DNA from: DATENM01 sp045807765
GTDB taxonomy: Bacteria; Acidobacteriota; Blastocatellia; UBA7656
DNA: 64,000 bases
Direction: 5' to 3'
Assembly (NCBI GenBank): GCA_045807765.1
Contig: JBJMGU010000152.1
Location: 1 to 64,000 of the forward strand
Made by a program: the position numbers and the translations under genes. Of the stretch, positions 8,073 through 17,131 are shown piece after piece (within the stretch, counting starts at the first letter, position 1; each line of letters starts with the position of its first letter). Below the pieces are notes generated by a model. The model had not been told where the DNA came from and did not search any database. It was given only the letters and a program-made list of their open reading frames with translations.

Positions 8073-8587
8073 GCGATACCTCTGTGCTGACATCGCTGCT
8101 ATTTGAAAAGATCGAACAGCAGTTCGATCTGGCCATTGCTCTGGTGGCCGTCGTCCCCGCCGATCAACTCGAATGGCAGCCGGCGGCCAACACCTTTCGG
8201 TTGAATCAACTGCTCGGTCACCTGCTCGAAGCCGCCGCCGGGTTCTGTGCCGCGCTTTACCGTTTCAAGCCGCAGGAGCTTGCCGGCTTCGAGCGCTTGC
8301 GCGACTTGCCGGTCAATCACCGTTGCGGCGTCGAAGAAGCCGCAGGCCGCTTGCGCGATTACCTGGCGCATCTCCGCGAAGGCTTCGCCGTGCTCGATGA
8401 TGCAGACCTGGCGCGCCGATGGCCTACGGTTTTTGTTCCAACGGGCGAGGCCGCGCTGACAATTCTGCTCACCAACCTTGAGCACTTTATCAATCACAAG
8501 CACCAGCTCTTCTTCTACCTCAAGATGCTCGGCGTCGTGGTCACGACGGCGCAGCTCTACGAAATCAAAACGCCGCCGGCCACTTGA
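8069..8587 (+). CDS. DinB-like four-helix protein
   Basis: 172 residues. The four-helix DinB/YfiT pattern is visible: EKIEQQFDLAIALVAVVPADQLEWQP, LNQLLGHLLEAAAGF, VEEAAGRLRDYLAHLREGF, LLTNLEHFINHKHQLFFYLKMLG. The expected metal ligands are His at H-L-L-E (helix 2) and two His in helix 4 (FINHKHQL). Members include metal-dependent thiol transferases, and the substrate cannot be read from sequence. It is translationally coupled (ATGA) to the LEA14-like gene. Its last codons form one arm of the terminator hairpin. Confidence 0.75.
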   Translation: MSDTSVLTSLLFEKIEQQFDLAIALVAVVPADQLEWQPAANTFRLNQLLGHLLEAAAGFCAALYRFKPQELAGFERLRDLPVNHRCGVEEAAGRLRDYLAHLREGFAVLDDADLARRWPTVFVPTGEAALTILLTNLEHFINHKHQLFFYLKMLGVVVTTAQLYEIKTPPAT

Positions 8588-8615
8588 GAGTTAACCTCTC
8601 AAGTGGCCGGCGGCG
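8571..8615. terminator. 20-bp perfect hairpin between convergent genes
   Basis: Bases 8571-8590 pair perfectly with 8596-8615 over a 5-base loop (ttaac). The left arm contains the final codons and TGA of the DinB gene. It lies 27 bases from the convergent SPFH stop, so it can act in both directions. No T-run follows on the plus strand. Confidence 0.75.
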
Positions 8616-8641
8616 CGATACCGCATTCATCTGACGCCTGC

Positions 8642-10858
8642 TTAGCGTTTGGCCATCGCTTGCAATCCGCCGTTGTTGGCCGCTTTATCGTCCTTGCCGT
8701 CGCCGACCTGCAAGCGCTCGCGGAAGAGGTTCAACAACAGCAGCGTGCCGATGTTGCCGGTGCCGTCGCTGTCGCCGCCCGACGCCAGCACGTCCGGCGT
8801 GATGCGCACGCCTTTTTCGCCGATGACTTTTAAGGCTTCGACCATCGCCACGCCGTGCGGGCCGATAGCGTTCACCTGTTCGGCGTAGGCGACGCCCTGC
8901 GCTTCACCCATCAGCCGCACCTTTTCGGCTTCGGCGCGGCCCGTCGCTAGAATGTAATGCGCCTCACCATCGGCTTCGGCCTTGCGCTGCTCGGCGCGCT
9001 TGCCACTGATTTCGACGCCGACGGTTGCCGCCATCAGGTCGCGCTGATTGTCGGCATGCGCCTTGGTCTTTTCCAGTTGGATGCGCTTATCTTCGGCCTC
9101 GCGCTGGGCGTTGAACATGCTCTGCTTCTGCTCGGCCAGAATCTTCTCGGTCTGCGTCTTCATCAACTCTTCAGGCAAGCGGATGTGGCAGATCAAAACG
9201 TTCACCACGTCAACGTGATACTTCAACAGGTGGGCGCGGACGCGAGCCTCGGCGCGCTCCTGCTCTTCGTGGCGATTTTGCAGATAGGCCATCGCCGAAG
9301 ACTCGGACGCCTGGTTGCGGAAGATCGAATCGATCAGCGGGTGCATGACGTTCTGAATCAGCTTTTCGATTGAGCCGATCTTGGCGACCATGAAGGGCGC
9401 GTCTTCGGGCTTGACGCGGAAGACGACGCGCACTTCGAGCTGCATCGTAAAGCCGTCCTTCGAGATCACCTCGAACGGGTTAAAGGTATTGGTCATTTCG
9501 CCCGCCGTCCACTCGACCGTCTGGTTGGTGGTCGGGATGACGATGGGCGTCACCGCCAGCGTGTTGACATAGTAGCGGCCCGGCCCGACGACCGATTCCT
9601 GAATGCCGCGATAGCCGTCCGGTACGACGTAGGCTTCGTGCGCGCCCTGATCGAGACGGCGATCCGCCGGGTCTACAGCCGCCAGCTCCTGCTTGATCTC
9701 TGCAACCGTGCGGTCTTCATCGTCGAGCTTATCGAGACGCGCTGCCGCCTGATTGATGTGCTCGGCCTCTTCGCGCTCCAATCGCTCGCGAATCTTAGCG
9801 GCCATCGCGCGGCGCACGTCTTCGCCGGGGTCTTTGCCGACGTTCGAGACGATGACGGCGACTTCGCCGGGTTTCACTTCCTTGGCCGTCTCAGGAATGA
9901 CTTTGAACTGCATCGGGTTGATGTAGTAAGTGCCGGGCAGCAGGATGTCTTTCTGCGGGCCGCGCTGGCCGCCGGCATTGATGAACTGGTTACCGTCCTG
10001 AAAATTGTCGTGGCCCTCGACCGGCGCGGCGACGTAATCTCGCGGGTTGAGCGGCGCGCCGTCCAGGGCTTCGACCAGGCCGATCTGGTTTTCGCTGATC
10101 ACCGTCGCGTCATAGAGGCGTATGAAGAACAGGCCGAGCTTGCGCTCCTGTCCGCCTTCGAGCGGGACCGAATCGGTGAGGATGCGGTAGGTGCCGGGCG
10201 TGAGGATTTCGACCTGCGGCCCTTTGTGGCCGCCGGCGCTGATGAACAGCTCGGCGTCCTGAAAGTTGCGATGGCCCTTGATGGCCTTGCCGAGCAGCCG
10301 GCCTCCATCGAGCGGCGCGCCGTCGGCAGTCGTGGCGAGGCCAACCTTGCCCTGCGGGATGACGGTCGCTTTGGCGACCGAGACGCGGAACAGGTAAGGG
10401 TGAATTGGCCACAGGCCCGGCGGCAGCGTGCGCAGTTGGATGCCTTTGACACCGCCCTGTTTGATGAAGGCAATCGGGTCCTGAAAGTTGTTGTGCGCGT
10501 TCTGCGCTCGGTCGGGCGCGAAGATTCTACCGGGCGGGTTCGGCTCGCCGTCAACGGCTTCGATGATGCCCATCTCGTCAGAGCCGATCTCGATAAGCGG
10601 CACCTTGCGCACGACCTTCTCGAAAGGCCACCTGATCAGGTGCAGGCCGGGCTTGAGCACATCGGCCTGAATGCCGACCTCGCCTTCGGTGGCGACGACG
10701 CGACCGGGCGGCATGCGCCGGCCAAAGTAGCGGCGCTCTTTGATGGCGATCTCGCGCGCGCCGACGTTGACGAAGATGCGTCGCAAGATGGTCAGCAGGA
10801 TGATAAAGGCGATGACGCCGAGGACGATCCAGGGCAGAAGGTTTGCGTCAATTTTCAT
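8642..10858 (-). CDS. SPFH/band 7 membrane protein with NFQD repeats
   Basis: 738 residues. One N-terminal transmembrane helix (residues 9-27) anchors a large soluble part. Before the SPFH core are three repeats of ~65-75 residues at about 93-160, 166-229 and 255-322. Each has DGxPxxxGR, an NFQD motif (124-127, 198-201, 285-288), FIxxGG, and a closing LxPGxY/W. Weaker half-copies are at 55-91 and 415-432. The SPFH/flotillin domain follows (~435-570), then a long Ala/Glu/Lys coiled coil (AEQKQSMFNAQREAEDKRIQ) and a Gly/Asp-rich tail. Such proteins oligomerise and organise membrane microdomains. Gene 10901 upstream may be cotranscribed (42-base gap). Confidence 0.85.
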   Translation of the reverse strand: MKIDANLLPWIVLGVIAFIILLTILRRIFVNVGAREIAIKERRYFGRRMPPGRVVATEGEVGIQADVLKPGLHLIRWPFEKVVRKVPLIEIGSDEMGIIEAVDGEPNPPGRIFAPDRAQNAHNNFQDPIAFIKQGGVKGIQLRTLPPGLWPIHPYLFRVSVAKATVIPQGKVGLATTADGAPLDGGRLLGKAIKGHRNFQDAELFISAGGHKGPQVEILTPGTYRILTDSVPLEGGQERKLGLFFIRLYDATVISENQIGLVEALDGAPLNPRDYVAAPVEGHDNFQDGNQFINAGGQRGPQKDILLPGTYYINPMQFKVIPETAKEVKPGEVAVIVSNVGKDPGEDVRRAMAAKIRERLEREEAEHINQAAARLDKLDDEDRTVAEIKQELAAVDPADRRLDQGAHEAYVVPDGYRGIQESVVGPGRYYVNTLAVTPIVIPTTNQTVEWTAGEMTNTFNPFEVISKDGFTMQLEVRVVFRVKPEDAPFMVAKIGSIEKLIQNVMHPLIDSIFRNQASESSAMAYLQNRHEEQERAEARVRAHLLKYHVDVVNVLICHIRLPEELMKTQTEKILAEQKQSMFNAQREAEDKRIQLEKTKAHADNQRDLMAATVGVEISGKRAEQRKAEADGEAHYILATGRAEAEKVRLMGEAQGVAYAEQVNAIGPHGVAMVEALKVIGEKGVRITPDVLASGGDSDGTGNIGTLLLLNLFRERLQVGDGKDDKAANNGGLQAMAKR

Positions 10859-10900
10859 AATCGAACCTCACAAGCTGGCAAAGTGTTTATGTGCTTCCAG

Positions 10901-11569
10901 CTACTTTGCGGAAGCTGCCGCCGCCAGCTCGCGGCGCGCTTCCGCCAGTCTCTGTTTCAAAGCGAAGCCGTCGCCGCCGCGCTGCGCCTCGGTGCTGAGC
11001 ACCCAAAATTGGCTTTCAAGCAGCGCGAGCAATTCGTCCGCCGAAAAGCCGGCGAGCCGGCCTTTCTTGAATGCCTCGATGGCCAGATTCACCGCCCGAC
11101 GATAGGTCTTGGCATCATCGGCGAGCCCGGCGACGTGCAGCATGTCAACCGTTGAGCGACGATCCGGCGCCGATTGCCATGCCCCGATGACCCGCTCGGC
11201 CAATCGGACGTTGGCGCGCAGATCGTCGCTTCTAGCAAGTTGTCGGACGAGCGTGGCAAGACTCTCCTGACGCTCGCAGACATCGATCAGCGTATTCAAT
11301 ACGTCCTGATAAAGTTGCGCCTCGTGGCGCGCTTCCCGCAGGGTGGTTAAGTCGCCTTGCCGTGCACGCTCAATCAATGAAGCGTCGGGCGCAGGCGGCG
11401 CCGGTGAATCGGTCTCATTCGACTCGTCGGCAAAGAGTGACACCGGCTGGCGCGGCAACTCCGATTGCGTCTCGCGGCCCGGCAGCGTGCGCCCCTGGCG
11501 GTAGACCGCGAAGGCTAGCGCCGCTGCTCCTGCAAAGGCAATCACAAAAATAATCAGAATGAAAAACAT
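10901..11569 (-). CDS. Membrane-anchored helical protein, unknown function
   Basis: 222 residues from the ATG at 11569, preferred over an upstream non-ATG start because it begins directly with the membrane helix (MFFILIIFVIAFAGAAALAFAVY). A Pro/Ser-rich linker (~25-60) leads to an all-helical domain (70-220) that recalls TPR-like scaffolds (ERARQGDLTTLREARHEAQLY, RRAVNLAIEAFKKGRLAGF). No catalytic motif. It sits upstream of the SPFH gene on the same strand, so a shared membrane-domain function is possible but unproven. Confidence 0.6.
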   Translation of the reverse strand: MFFILIIFVIAFAGAAALAFAVYRQGRTLPGRETQSELPRQPVSLFADESNETDSPAPPAPDASLIERARQGDLTTLREARHEAQLYQDVLNTLIDVCERQESLATLVRQLARSDDLRANVRLAERVIGAWQSAPDRRSTVDMLHVAGLADDAKTYRRAVNLAIEAFKKGRLAGFSADELLALLESQFWVLSTEAQRGGDGFALKQRLAEARRELAAAASAK

Positions 11570-11680
11570 GGTGTTGCACCCTGAGCGGCACCGGCGCGGG
11601 GGCAATCAGTGTAACTCGGCTGCGGTGCGCTTTTAGTGTGAGCGTGCAGGACGCAACGGTCAAGGATAATCTGACAACAG

Positions 11681-11777
11681 GCAGGGACTAGGGACTAGGG
11701 GCTAGGGGCTAGGGGGAGGGCAGCGAATCTACGCTTTTCCTGCTAGCCCCTAGTCCCTAGTCCCTAGCCCCTAGTCT
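11681..11777. repeat. Palindromic heptamer element (actaggg type), copy 2
   Basis: The 23-base stem 11683-11705 is the exact reverse complement of 11743-11765 with a 37-base loop. Arms are tandem gggacta/ggggcta heptamers. The element ends at the base before the TGA stop of the TonB receptor (minus strand) and lies between it and the next minus-strand gene. It shares its unit and arm sequence with 5604-5703. Confidence 0.9.
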
Positions 11778-14738
11778 TCAGAAGCGCAGCTTCATGCCAA
11801 GCTGTGCCTGGCGCGGATCGCCAAACCCTGAACGCACCGTGCCGTCAAAGTTGAACAACAGCGGGCGCGGCACCGAGACCAGGTTGGTGTTGTTGAACAG
11901 GTTGAAGACTTCGACAATCGGCTCAAGCTGGGCATGCTCGCCGAGCCTGAAGATGCGGCTGAAGCGAAAGTCGAACGAGTAAAACTGATTATGCTTGCGA
12001 ATGGTGTTGCGCCCGATATCATTGCCTCCGGCAAACGGGCGGTCGAGCGTGTTGCCATCGCCGTTGGCGTCGTTCGCCAGCAAAATGGAATCGGGCTGCG
12101 CCGAGCGCGCCTGAAAGATCGTCGTCAGGATGAAATGATACGGTATATCGAACACCCCGAAGGCGTTGAAGCGGTGGCGCTGGTCGCGGTCCGAAAAGCC
12201 GTACTCCGGCTTGAAGTTGGTCACGTCGGCGTAACGGAACGTGAACGGGTCACGCTCGTTGTCGTCGTTCGAATAGTCCCAGCTCAGCACATAATTGACC
12301 TGGAACTGAAAGCGGTTGCTGAACCGTTTATTGGCCGAAAAGACGAAGCCGCGGTAGAGCGAGCGGCCCGACGAGTCTGTGTCTTTGAGCGCGCCGATGC
12401 CCGAACCGTCTGCCTTGGCGAACGGCTGCGGGCCGTCAAACAGCCGGCGCCCATCCGCTGCCGTGTGGCCGATGAAGGCCGGGATGTTGCGGTTGATGAA
12501 GGTCGTCAGGTGGACCGAGTTCGCGTAGTTGAAGCCGAAGGTCAGCGTCAGGTCTTTGGCGACCTCGTGCTCGATTGAAGCGCCCCATTGCAGCGTACGC
12601 GGGTTGCGGAAGTTCTGATCGAACACGGTCACGTCCGGGTTGAAGGGCGAGAAGAACGCCGTGTTCGTGTAGATGCCGAGGTTCGCCGGCGGCGTCGGCA
12701 AGAAAGGCAGGCCGCAGCAGGTAAAGATGTTGCCGGCAATCGAGCCGTCCGTGTTGCGCGCCCCGGCCAGCACCAGCCCCGGTATGCGCGCGTAGAAGAT
12801 GCCGGCGTTCAGACGAATCACCGTCTTGCCGCTGCCTGTCGGGTCCCAGGAGATGCCCAATCTAGGCTGCCAGCCGCGCTTCTCTGAAGGGATCGTGCCG
12901 TCGGAAGGGAAGCCCGCTCGGCCGACAAACTGGCCATAGCGGCGTTGGTCTAACGGCAGGATCGGCTGGTCTTCGATCTGCGCGTAGTAGCGCAGGCCGT
13001 AGCTGATCGCGAGGTTCGGGCGCGGCTGCCACTTGTCCTGCACGTAGAATTCCGGCTCAATCTGCGTGAACGCCTGCGTGCCCGCCTCTTCGACGGTGCG
13101 CCCGCCCAGGGGGGCGAATTGTAAGTAAAGCAATAGGTCGCTTGAGTTCGCCGGGTTGTTCAGGTAATTCTGAAATCCCTGCACCGAGCCGAAGATGTAG
13201 CGCCCGCGACCGAAGCCGATGAAGGTCTGGCTGGTGTGCGTGCGGTTGAAATCGAAACCGAACTTGAACGAGTGCGCGCCGCTCAGCACGGAGAAGTTGT
13301 CGGTGAACTGCAAGCGCGTGTCGGTTTCGGGCACAGGCAAAAAGAACGGGCGACCGAATCGGAAGGCGGTGAACTCGCCGGTCACCGGGTCGTTGCCGGC
13401 GATGGCGACGTCGGGCAGGTCCGGCCCGTCGTAAAAGCGCGGGCGGTTTTCGCGCGCGTACTGGAAGCGGAACTCGTTCAACAGCGACGCCGAAAAGGTC
13501 GTCACCAGTTGCGAGATGAAGGCATTCGAGTTGTCTGTCTCGCGCCCATTGGCGCTCGTGCCCCAGGTCGGCACGTCGAAGGTGCCGTTGACCTGCTCGG
13601 CGCGGCTGTAGTTGTGGCGCACCGTCAGCAAGTTCTTCGAGTTGATGTTCCAGTCCAGCTTGCCGATCAAGGCGTTGGCATCGTTGGTGCGCTCGATGAC
13701 ACCTTGCTCGTTCGGGTCATTGAAGCGCGTCGCGAAGATGTTGGCCAGCACCGGGTCAATGCGGTTCGGCTTTTTGCTGTTGCCGGCGTTCTGGTCATAG
13801 GCGACGAAGAAGAAGGCGCGGTCGCGTTTGATGGGGCCGCCGAAGCTGCCGCCAAACTGGTACTGGCGAAAGTCGTCCGTCGGCAACTGCGCTTTCACGG
13901 CGTCGGGGTTCTGCGCGGTCAGCTTTTCGGCGCGGTAGAAGGCGAAGCCCGAGCCGTGAAATGCGTTGGTGCCCGACTTGGTGACGACGTTGATGAAGCC
14001 GCCCGACGAGCGGCCAAACTCCGCCGAGCCGCCGTCACTGACGACCTGGAACTCTTTGACGGCTTCGAGCGAGATGGTGAACTGCGGGCGCTGGCCGCCG
14101 CGCTGTTCGCCGAAGAAGGGATTGTTGGCGTCCGAGCCGTCAATCGAGATGTTGTTCTGAATGCCCTTCTGCCCGTTGATGGTGATCTCGTTGCCGTCCG
14201 GACCTTGCACGATGGAAACGGTCGGCGCGAGCTTGATGAAGCCCGTGAAGTCGCGCCCGTTGATCGGCAGGTTCTCGACCGAGCGCTTGTCTACGAGCGT
14301 GGACTGCTCGGCGCGCGTCGTCTCGACGATGGGCGCGTCGCTGGTGACAGTGACCGATTCGCTGGTGCCCGCCGGTTGCATCGTCAGGTTGAAGTTGAGC
14401 GTCTGGCCGACGGTCAGCTCGATGCTCTCGCGAACGACGCGGGTGAAGCCCTGCTTCTGCGCGTCGAGGGTGTAGGTGCCAAGCGGCAGCAGCACGGCGC
14501 GGAAGCGCCCGTTGTCGTCGGTCGTCGCCGTGCGCTCAAAGCCTGTGTCTTTATTCTTGATGGCGACCGTAGCACCGGCGACGACGGCGTTGTTCTGGTC
14601 ATAGACGATGCCTTCGATGACGCCGGTTGTGGATTGCGATTGTGCTCGCGCCGTCATAGGCAGAAGCAGCGCTAGCAGCGCCAGGGCCAGTGGCAATGCC
14701 TGGTGGCGAAGCATACTTAAGGCGCGTTTGATTCTCAT
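11778..14738 (-). CDS. Oar-like TonB-dependent outer-membrane receptor
   Basis: 986 residues from the ATG at 14738 (AAGGAG 8 bases upstream). A signal peptide (ALPLALALLALLLPMTARA) is followed by a carboxypeptidase-regulatory-like beta-sandwich domain (GVIEGIVYDQNNAVVAGATV, residues ~38-120), a plug domain (ETTRAEQSTLVDKRSVENLP, INGRDFTGFI), and a long beta barrel ending in LRF. The terminal Phe is the BamA recognition residue of outer-membrane barrels. This Oar/CarboxypepD_reg layout is greatly expanded in acidobacteria. The substrate is not predictable and no clear TonB box was found. It is probably folded with help from the SurA homologue. It is divergent from the FAD oxidoreductase across a 255-base gap. 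Confidence 0.88.
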   Translation of the reverse strand: MRIKRALSMLRHQALPLALALLALLLPMTARAQSQSTTGVIEGIVYDQNNAVVAGATVAIKNKDTGFERTATTDDNGRFRAVLLPLGTYTLDAQKQGFTRVVRESIELTVGQTLNFNLTMQPAGTSESVTVTSDAPIVETTRAEQSTLVDKRSVENLPINGRDFTGFIKLAPTVSIVQGPDGNEITINGQKGIQNNISIDGSDANNPFFGEQRGGQRPQFTISLEAVKEFQVVSDGGSAEFGRSSGGFINVVTKSGTNAFHGSGFAFYRAEKLTAQNPDAVKAQLPTDDFRQYQFGGSFGGPIKRDRAFFFVAYDQNAGNSKKPNRIDPVLANIFATRFNDPNEQGVIERTNDANALIGKLDWNINSKNLLTVRHNYSRAEQVNGTFDVPTWGTSANGRETDNSNAFISQLVTTFSASLLNEFRFQYARENRPRFYDGPDLPDVAIAGNDPVTGEFTAFRFGRPFFLPVPETDTRLQFTDNFSVLSGAHSFKFGFDFNRTHTSQTFIGFGRGRYIFGSVQGFQNYLNNPANSSDLLLYLQFAPLGGRTVEEAGTQAFTQIEPEFYVQDKWQPRPNLAISYGLRYYAQIEDQPILPLDQRRYGQFVGRAGFPSDGTIPSEKRGWQPRLGISWDPTGSGKTVIRLNAGIFYARIPGLVLAGARNTDGSIAGNIFTCCGLPFLPTPPANLGIYTNTAFFSPFNPDVTVFDQNFRNPRTLQWGASIEHEVAKDLTLTFGFNYANSVHLTTFINRNIPAFIGHTAADGRRLFDGPQPFAKADGSGIGALKDTDSSGRSLYRGFVFSANKRFSNRFQFQVNYVLSWDYSNDDNERDPFTFRYADVTNFKPEYGFSDRDQRHRFNAFGVFDIPYHFILTTIFQARSAQPDSILLANDANGDGNTLDRPFAGGNDIGRNTIRKHNQFYSFDFRFSRIFRLGEHAQLEPIVEVFNLFNNTNLVSVPRPLLFNFDGTVRSGFGDPRQAQLGMKLRF

Positions 14739-14993
14739 GAGACTCTCCTTGTGTTGACCTGATAGGGTGATGAGTGGCACACGACTCGGAGGCGGGCCTC
14801 TTGCTCCCTACGCCCGCATACTTGTTCGTTTTTCTTCGGTTGTAAAAGAGCGCAGATCAGAACCCGGCTGACTGAGTGGGCACTCGCGGTTATATGCCAC
14901 CGCGCCGGAAATTTCAAGCGGTTGTAACTTTCCGGCTACGTCAAACGTGTAGTCGTTAGAAATCAAATGACCGTTTGAAAGGAGATCGGAAAG

Positions 14994-16313
14994 ATGCAAT
15001 TAAATGAATCTTACGATGCCATCATTATCGGCGGCGGCGTGGCGGGGTTGACCGCCGCCACATTCATTGCACGGCAGGGTAAGCGCGTCAGGTTGTTTGA
15101 GCAAGCGCACGACCTCGGCGGACGCGCACGGACGAAGACGCAGGACGGTTTTCATTTCAACATCGGGCCGCACGCGCTCTATCGCGGCGGGCGCGGCATC
15201 GAGATTCTTGGCGAGCTGGGCGTCCGTGTGAGCGGGCGCGTACCTGCGGTCTCCGGCGCGTTTGCCATTAAAAACAATCAGAAGCACACCTTCCCTTCGG
15301 GAATCACATCGCTGCTGACGACTGGTCTGTTCGGGCTGTCGGCAAAGCTCGAAGCCATGCGCTGGCTGGCGTCACTGCCGAAGCTCGACACGAAAAGCCT
15401 GATGCGCGTCAGCTTGCGCGAGTGGCTCGATGGCCACATCACGCACCACGAAGTACAAGAGTTCTTGATCGCGGCGCTGCGCATCGCGACTTACACCAAC
15501 GCGACGGATCGGTTGAGCGCCGGCGCTGCTCTCAGGCAGTTGCAACTGGCTTTCGCCAAAGGCGTCCTCTATCTCGATGGCGGCTGGCAGACAATTGTTG
15601 ACGGCTTGCGCGATGCCGCGCTCGCCGCCGGTGTCGAGATCGAAACCGCCGTGAAGGTCGAGCGTGTCGAACGCGATCCAAATGGCGTAGCGCGCGCCGT
15701 CTGCACTGCGGATGGCCGAATCATCTACGCCGCCGGCATCATCATCGCCGCCAGTCCACAGATAGCCGCGCGTCTGGTCGAGCGCGGCGAGCAGACCGAG
15801 CTGGCGCGCTGGGCCGACGCCGCCGTCCCTGTGAAAGCGGCATGTCTGGATGTCGCGCTCACACGCTTGCCGAAGCCGAAGGCGCTCTACGCCTTCGGCA
15901 TTGATCGCCCGCTCTACCTGTCTGTGCATTCGGCGTCGGCGCGGCTGGCCCCGGCGGGCGGCGCGCTGATTCATGTCGCTAAATATCTCGCGCCCGACGC
16001 CGATGATTCGCCAGCGCAGGTCGAGCGCGAGCTGGAAGACTTGCTCGACCTCGTGCAGCCAAGCTGGCGCAAAGAGGTGGCGCATCGCCGCTTCCTGCCC
16101 GACATGACGGTGATGAACGCCGTGGCGCTGGCCACCCAAAGCGGCACAGAAGGCAGGCCCGGCCCGCAGGTTGACGAGGTGCCCGGCCTCTACGTCGCCG
16201 GCGATTGGGTCGGCGCAGAAGGCATGCTAGTTGATGCAAGCCTTGCGAGCGCGCGGCGCGCCGCGGAGATGGTGGCCGCCGCGCGAACTTTCAAGGTGCA
16301 TGCTATCGTTTAA
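14994..16313 (+). CDS. Phytoene-desaturase-like FAD oxidoreductase
   Basis: 439 residues. The Rossmann dinucleotide fold IIGGGVAGLTAA (11-22) with acidic Glu36 is followed by the CrtI/amine-oxidase signature LGGRARTKTQDG. The C-terminal FAD contact is VPGLYVAGDWVGAEGMLVDASL. The family includes phytoene desaturases, carotene isomerases and protoporphyrinogen oxidases; 439 residues is short for CrtI (~490). AAAGGAG lies well upstream of the ATG at 14994. It leads a run with the MBL protein and the ECF41 sigma factor. ECF41 genes typically sit next to an oxidoreductase target, so this may be one. The substrate is unknown. Confidence 0.75.
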   Translation: MQLNESYDAIIIGGGVAGLTAATFIARQGKRVRLFEQAHDLGGRARTKTQDGFHFNIGPHALYRGGRGIEILGELGVRVSGRVPAVSGAFAIKNNQKHTFPSGITSLLTTGLFGLSAKLEAMRWLASLPKLDTKSLMRVSLREWLDGHITHHEVQEFLIAALRIATYTNATDRLSAGAALRQLQLAFAKGVLYLDGGWQTIVDGLRDAALAAGVEIETAVKVERVERDPNGVARAVCTADGRIIYAAGIIIAASPQIAARLVERGEQTELARWADAAVPVKAACLDVALTRLPKPKALYAFGIDRPLYLSVHSASARLAPAGGALIHVAKYLAPDADDSPAQVERELEDLLDLVQPSWRKEVAHRRFLPDMTVMNAVALATQSGTEGRPGPQVDEVPGLYVAGDWVGAEGMLVDASLASARRAAEMVAAARTFKVHAIV

Positions 16314-16373
16314 CATCTGCTTGCCTCAGCGTCGCCTGAGTGCAGCTTATCCTTGAACTTTGTTGGAGAGGTT

Positions 16374-17099
16374 ATGACGATTACGAACACGCAAACAGGC
16401 ACGAATATATCCGAGATTGCCGAAGGCATTTACCGCATCAACACGCCGCTGGACGCGATTCCGGGCGGCTTTTCGTTCAATCAATATCTCATCCTAGACG
16501 AAGAACCGTTGCTGTTTCACACAGGCATGCGCAAGCTCTTTCCGCTGGTGCGCGAAGCGGTCGCCCACGTTCTGCCGGTCGAGCGTTTGCGCTACGTTGC
16601 GTTTTCGCATGTCGAAGCCGATGAATGCGGCTCGCTCAACCAGTGGCTTGCTGAAGCGCCGCAGGCTCAGCCGGTTTGCAGCCGCATCGCCGCCCTGACT
16701 TCAATCGAAGATCAGGCCGACCGCGCGCCGCGTGTGCTGGCCGATGGCGAACGGCTGACGCTGGGCCGTCATACGGTCGAGTGGTTCGACACGCCGCACC
16801 TGCCGCACGGATGGGAGAGCGGTTTGATGATGGAGCGCGAAACGCGCACGCTGTTGTGCGGCGACCTGTTCACGCAACCGGGCGCGAAGATGCCGGCGCT
16901 CACCGAGTCCGACATTTTGGAGCCGAGCGAAGCCCTGCGCGGCAAACTCGATTACTTTGCGCATTCGCGCAACACGCGCGCCATGCTTGAGCGACTGGCG
17001 GCGACCGAGCCGCAAACGCTCGCCTGCATGCATGGCAGCGCATGGCGCGGTGATGGCGCGGCGTTGCTGCGCGCGCTGGCTGATCGCATGGATCAATAA
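16374..17099 (+). CDS. MBL-fold protein with diiron-type ligand set
   Basis: 241 residues from the ATG at 16374 (GGAGAG upstream). The metallo-beta-lactamase fold carries HVEADE (H-x-E-x-D pattern) rather than the usual HxHxDH, then PHLPHGWESG, CGDLFTQPG and MHGSAW. H-x-E-x-D is the signature of flavodiiron/oxygen-binding diiron MBL domains, which bind iron and react with O2 or NO. Here the residue after Asp is Glu rather than the common His. There is no flavodoxin domain. The gene lies between the FAD oxidoreductase and the sigma factor, 32 bases before the latter. Confidence 0.75.
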   Translation: MTITNTQTGTNISEIAEGIYRINTPLDAIPGGFSFNQYLILDEEPLLFHTGMRKLFPLVREAVAHVLPVERLRYVAFSHVEADECGSLNQWLAEAPQAQPVCSRIAALTSIEDQADRAPRVLADGERLTLGRHTVEWFDTPHLPHGWESGLMMERETRTLLCGDLFTQPGAKMPALTESDILEPSEALRGKLDYFAHSRNTRAMLERLAATEPQTLACMHGSAWRGDGAALLRALADRMDQ

Positions 17100-17131
17100 T
17101 CAGAGGAGCGCGCCGCCGGACGGCTTGACCC

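Noticed and set aside
8642..10858. NFQD repeats as a recent DNA-level tandem duplication
   Set aside because: The repeats are similar in protein pattern but clearly diverged, so they are old domain repeats, not a fresh duplication.
9638..11155. 505-codon plus-strand open frame opposite the SPFH gene
   Set aside because: Shadow of the minus-strand SPFH and 10901 genes; biased, repetitive composition and no domain.
13236..14675. 479-codon plus-strand open frame opposite the TonB receptor
   Set aside because: Antisense shadow of a well-supported receptor gene in GC-rich DNA.
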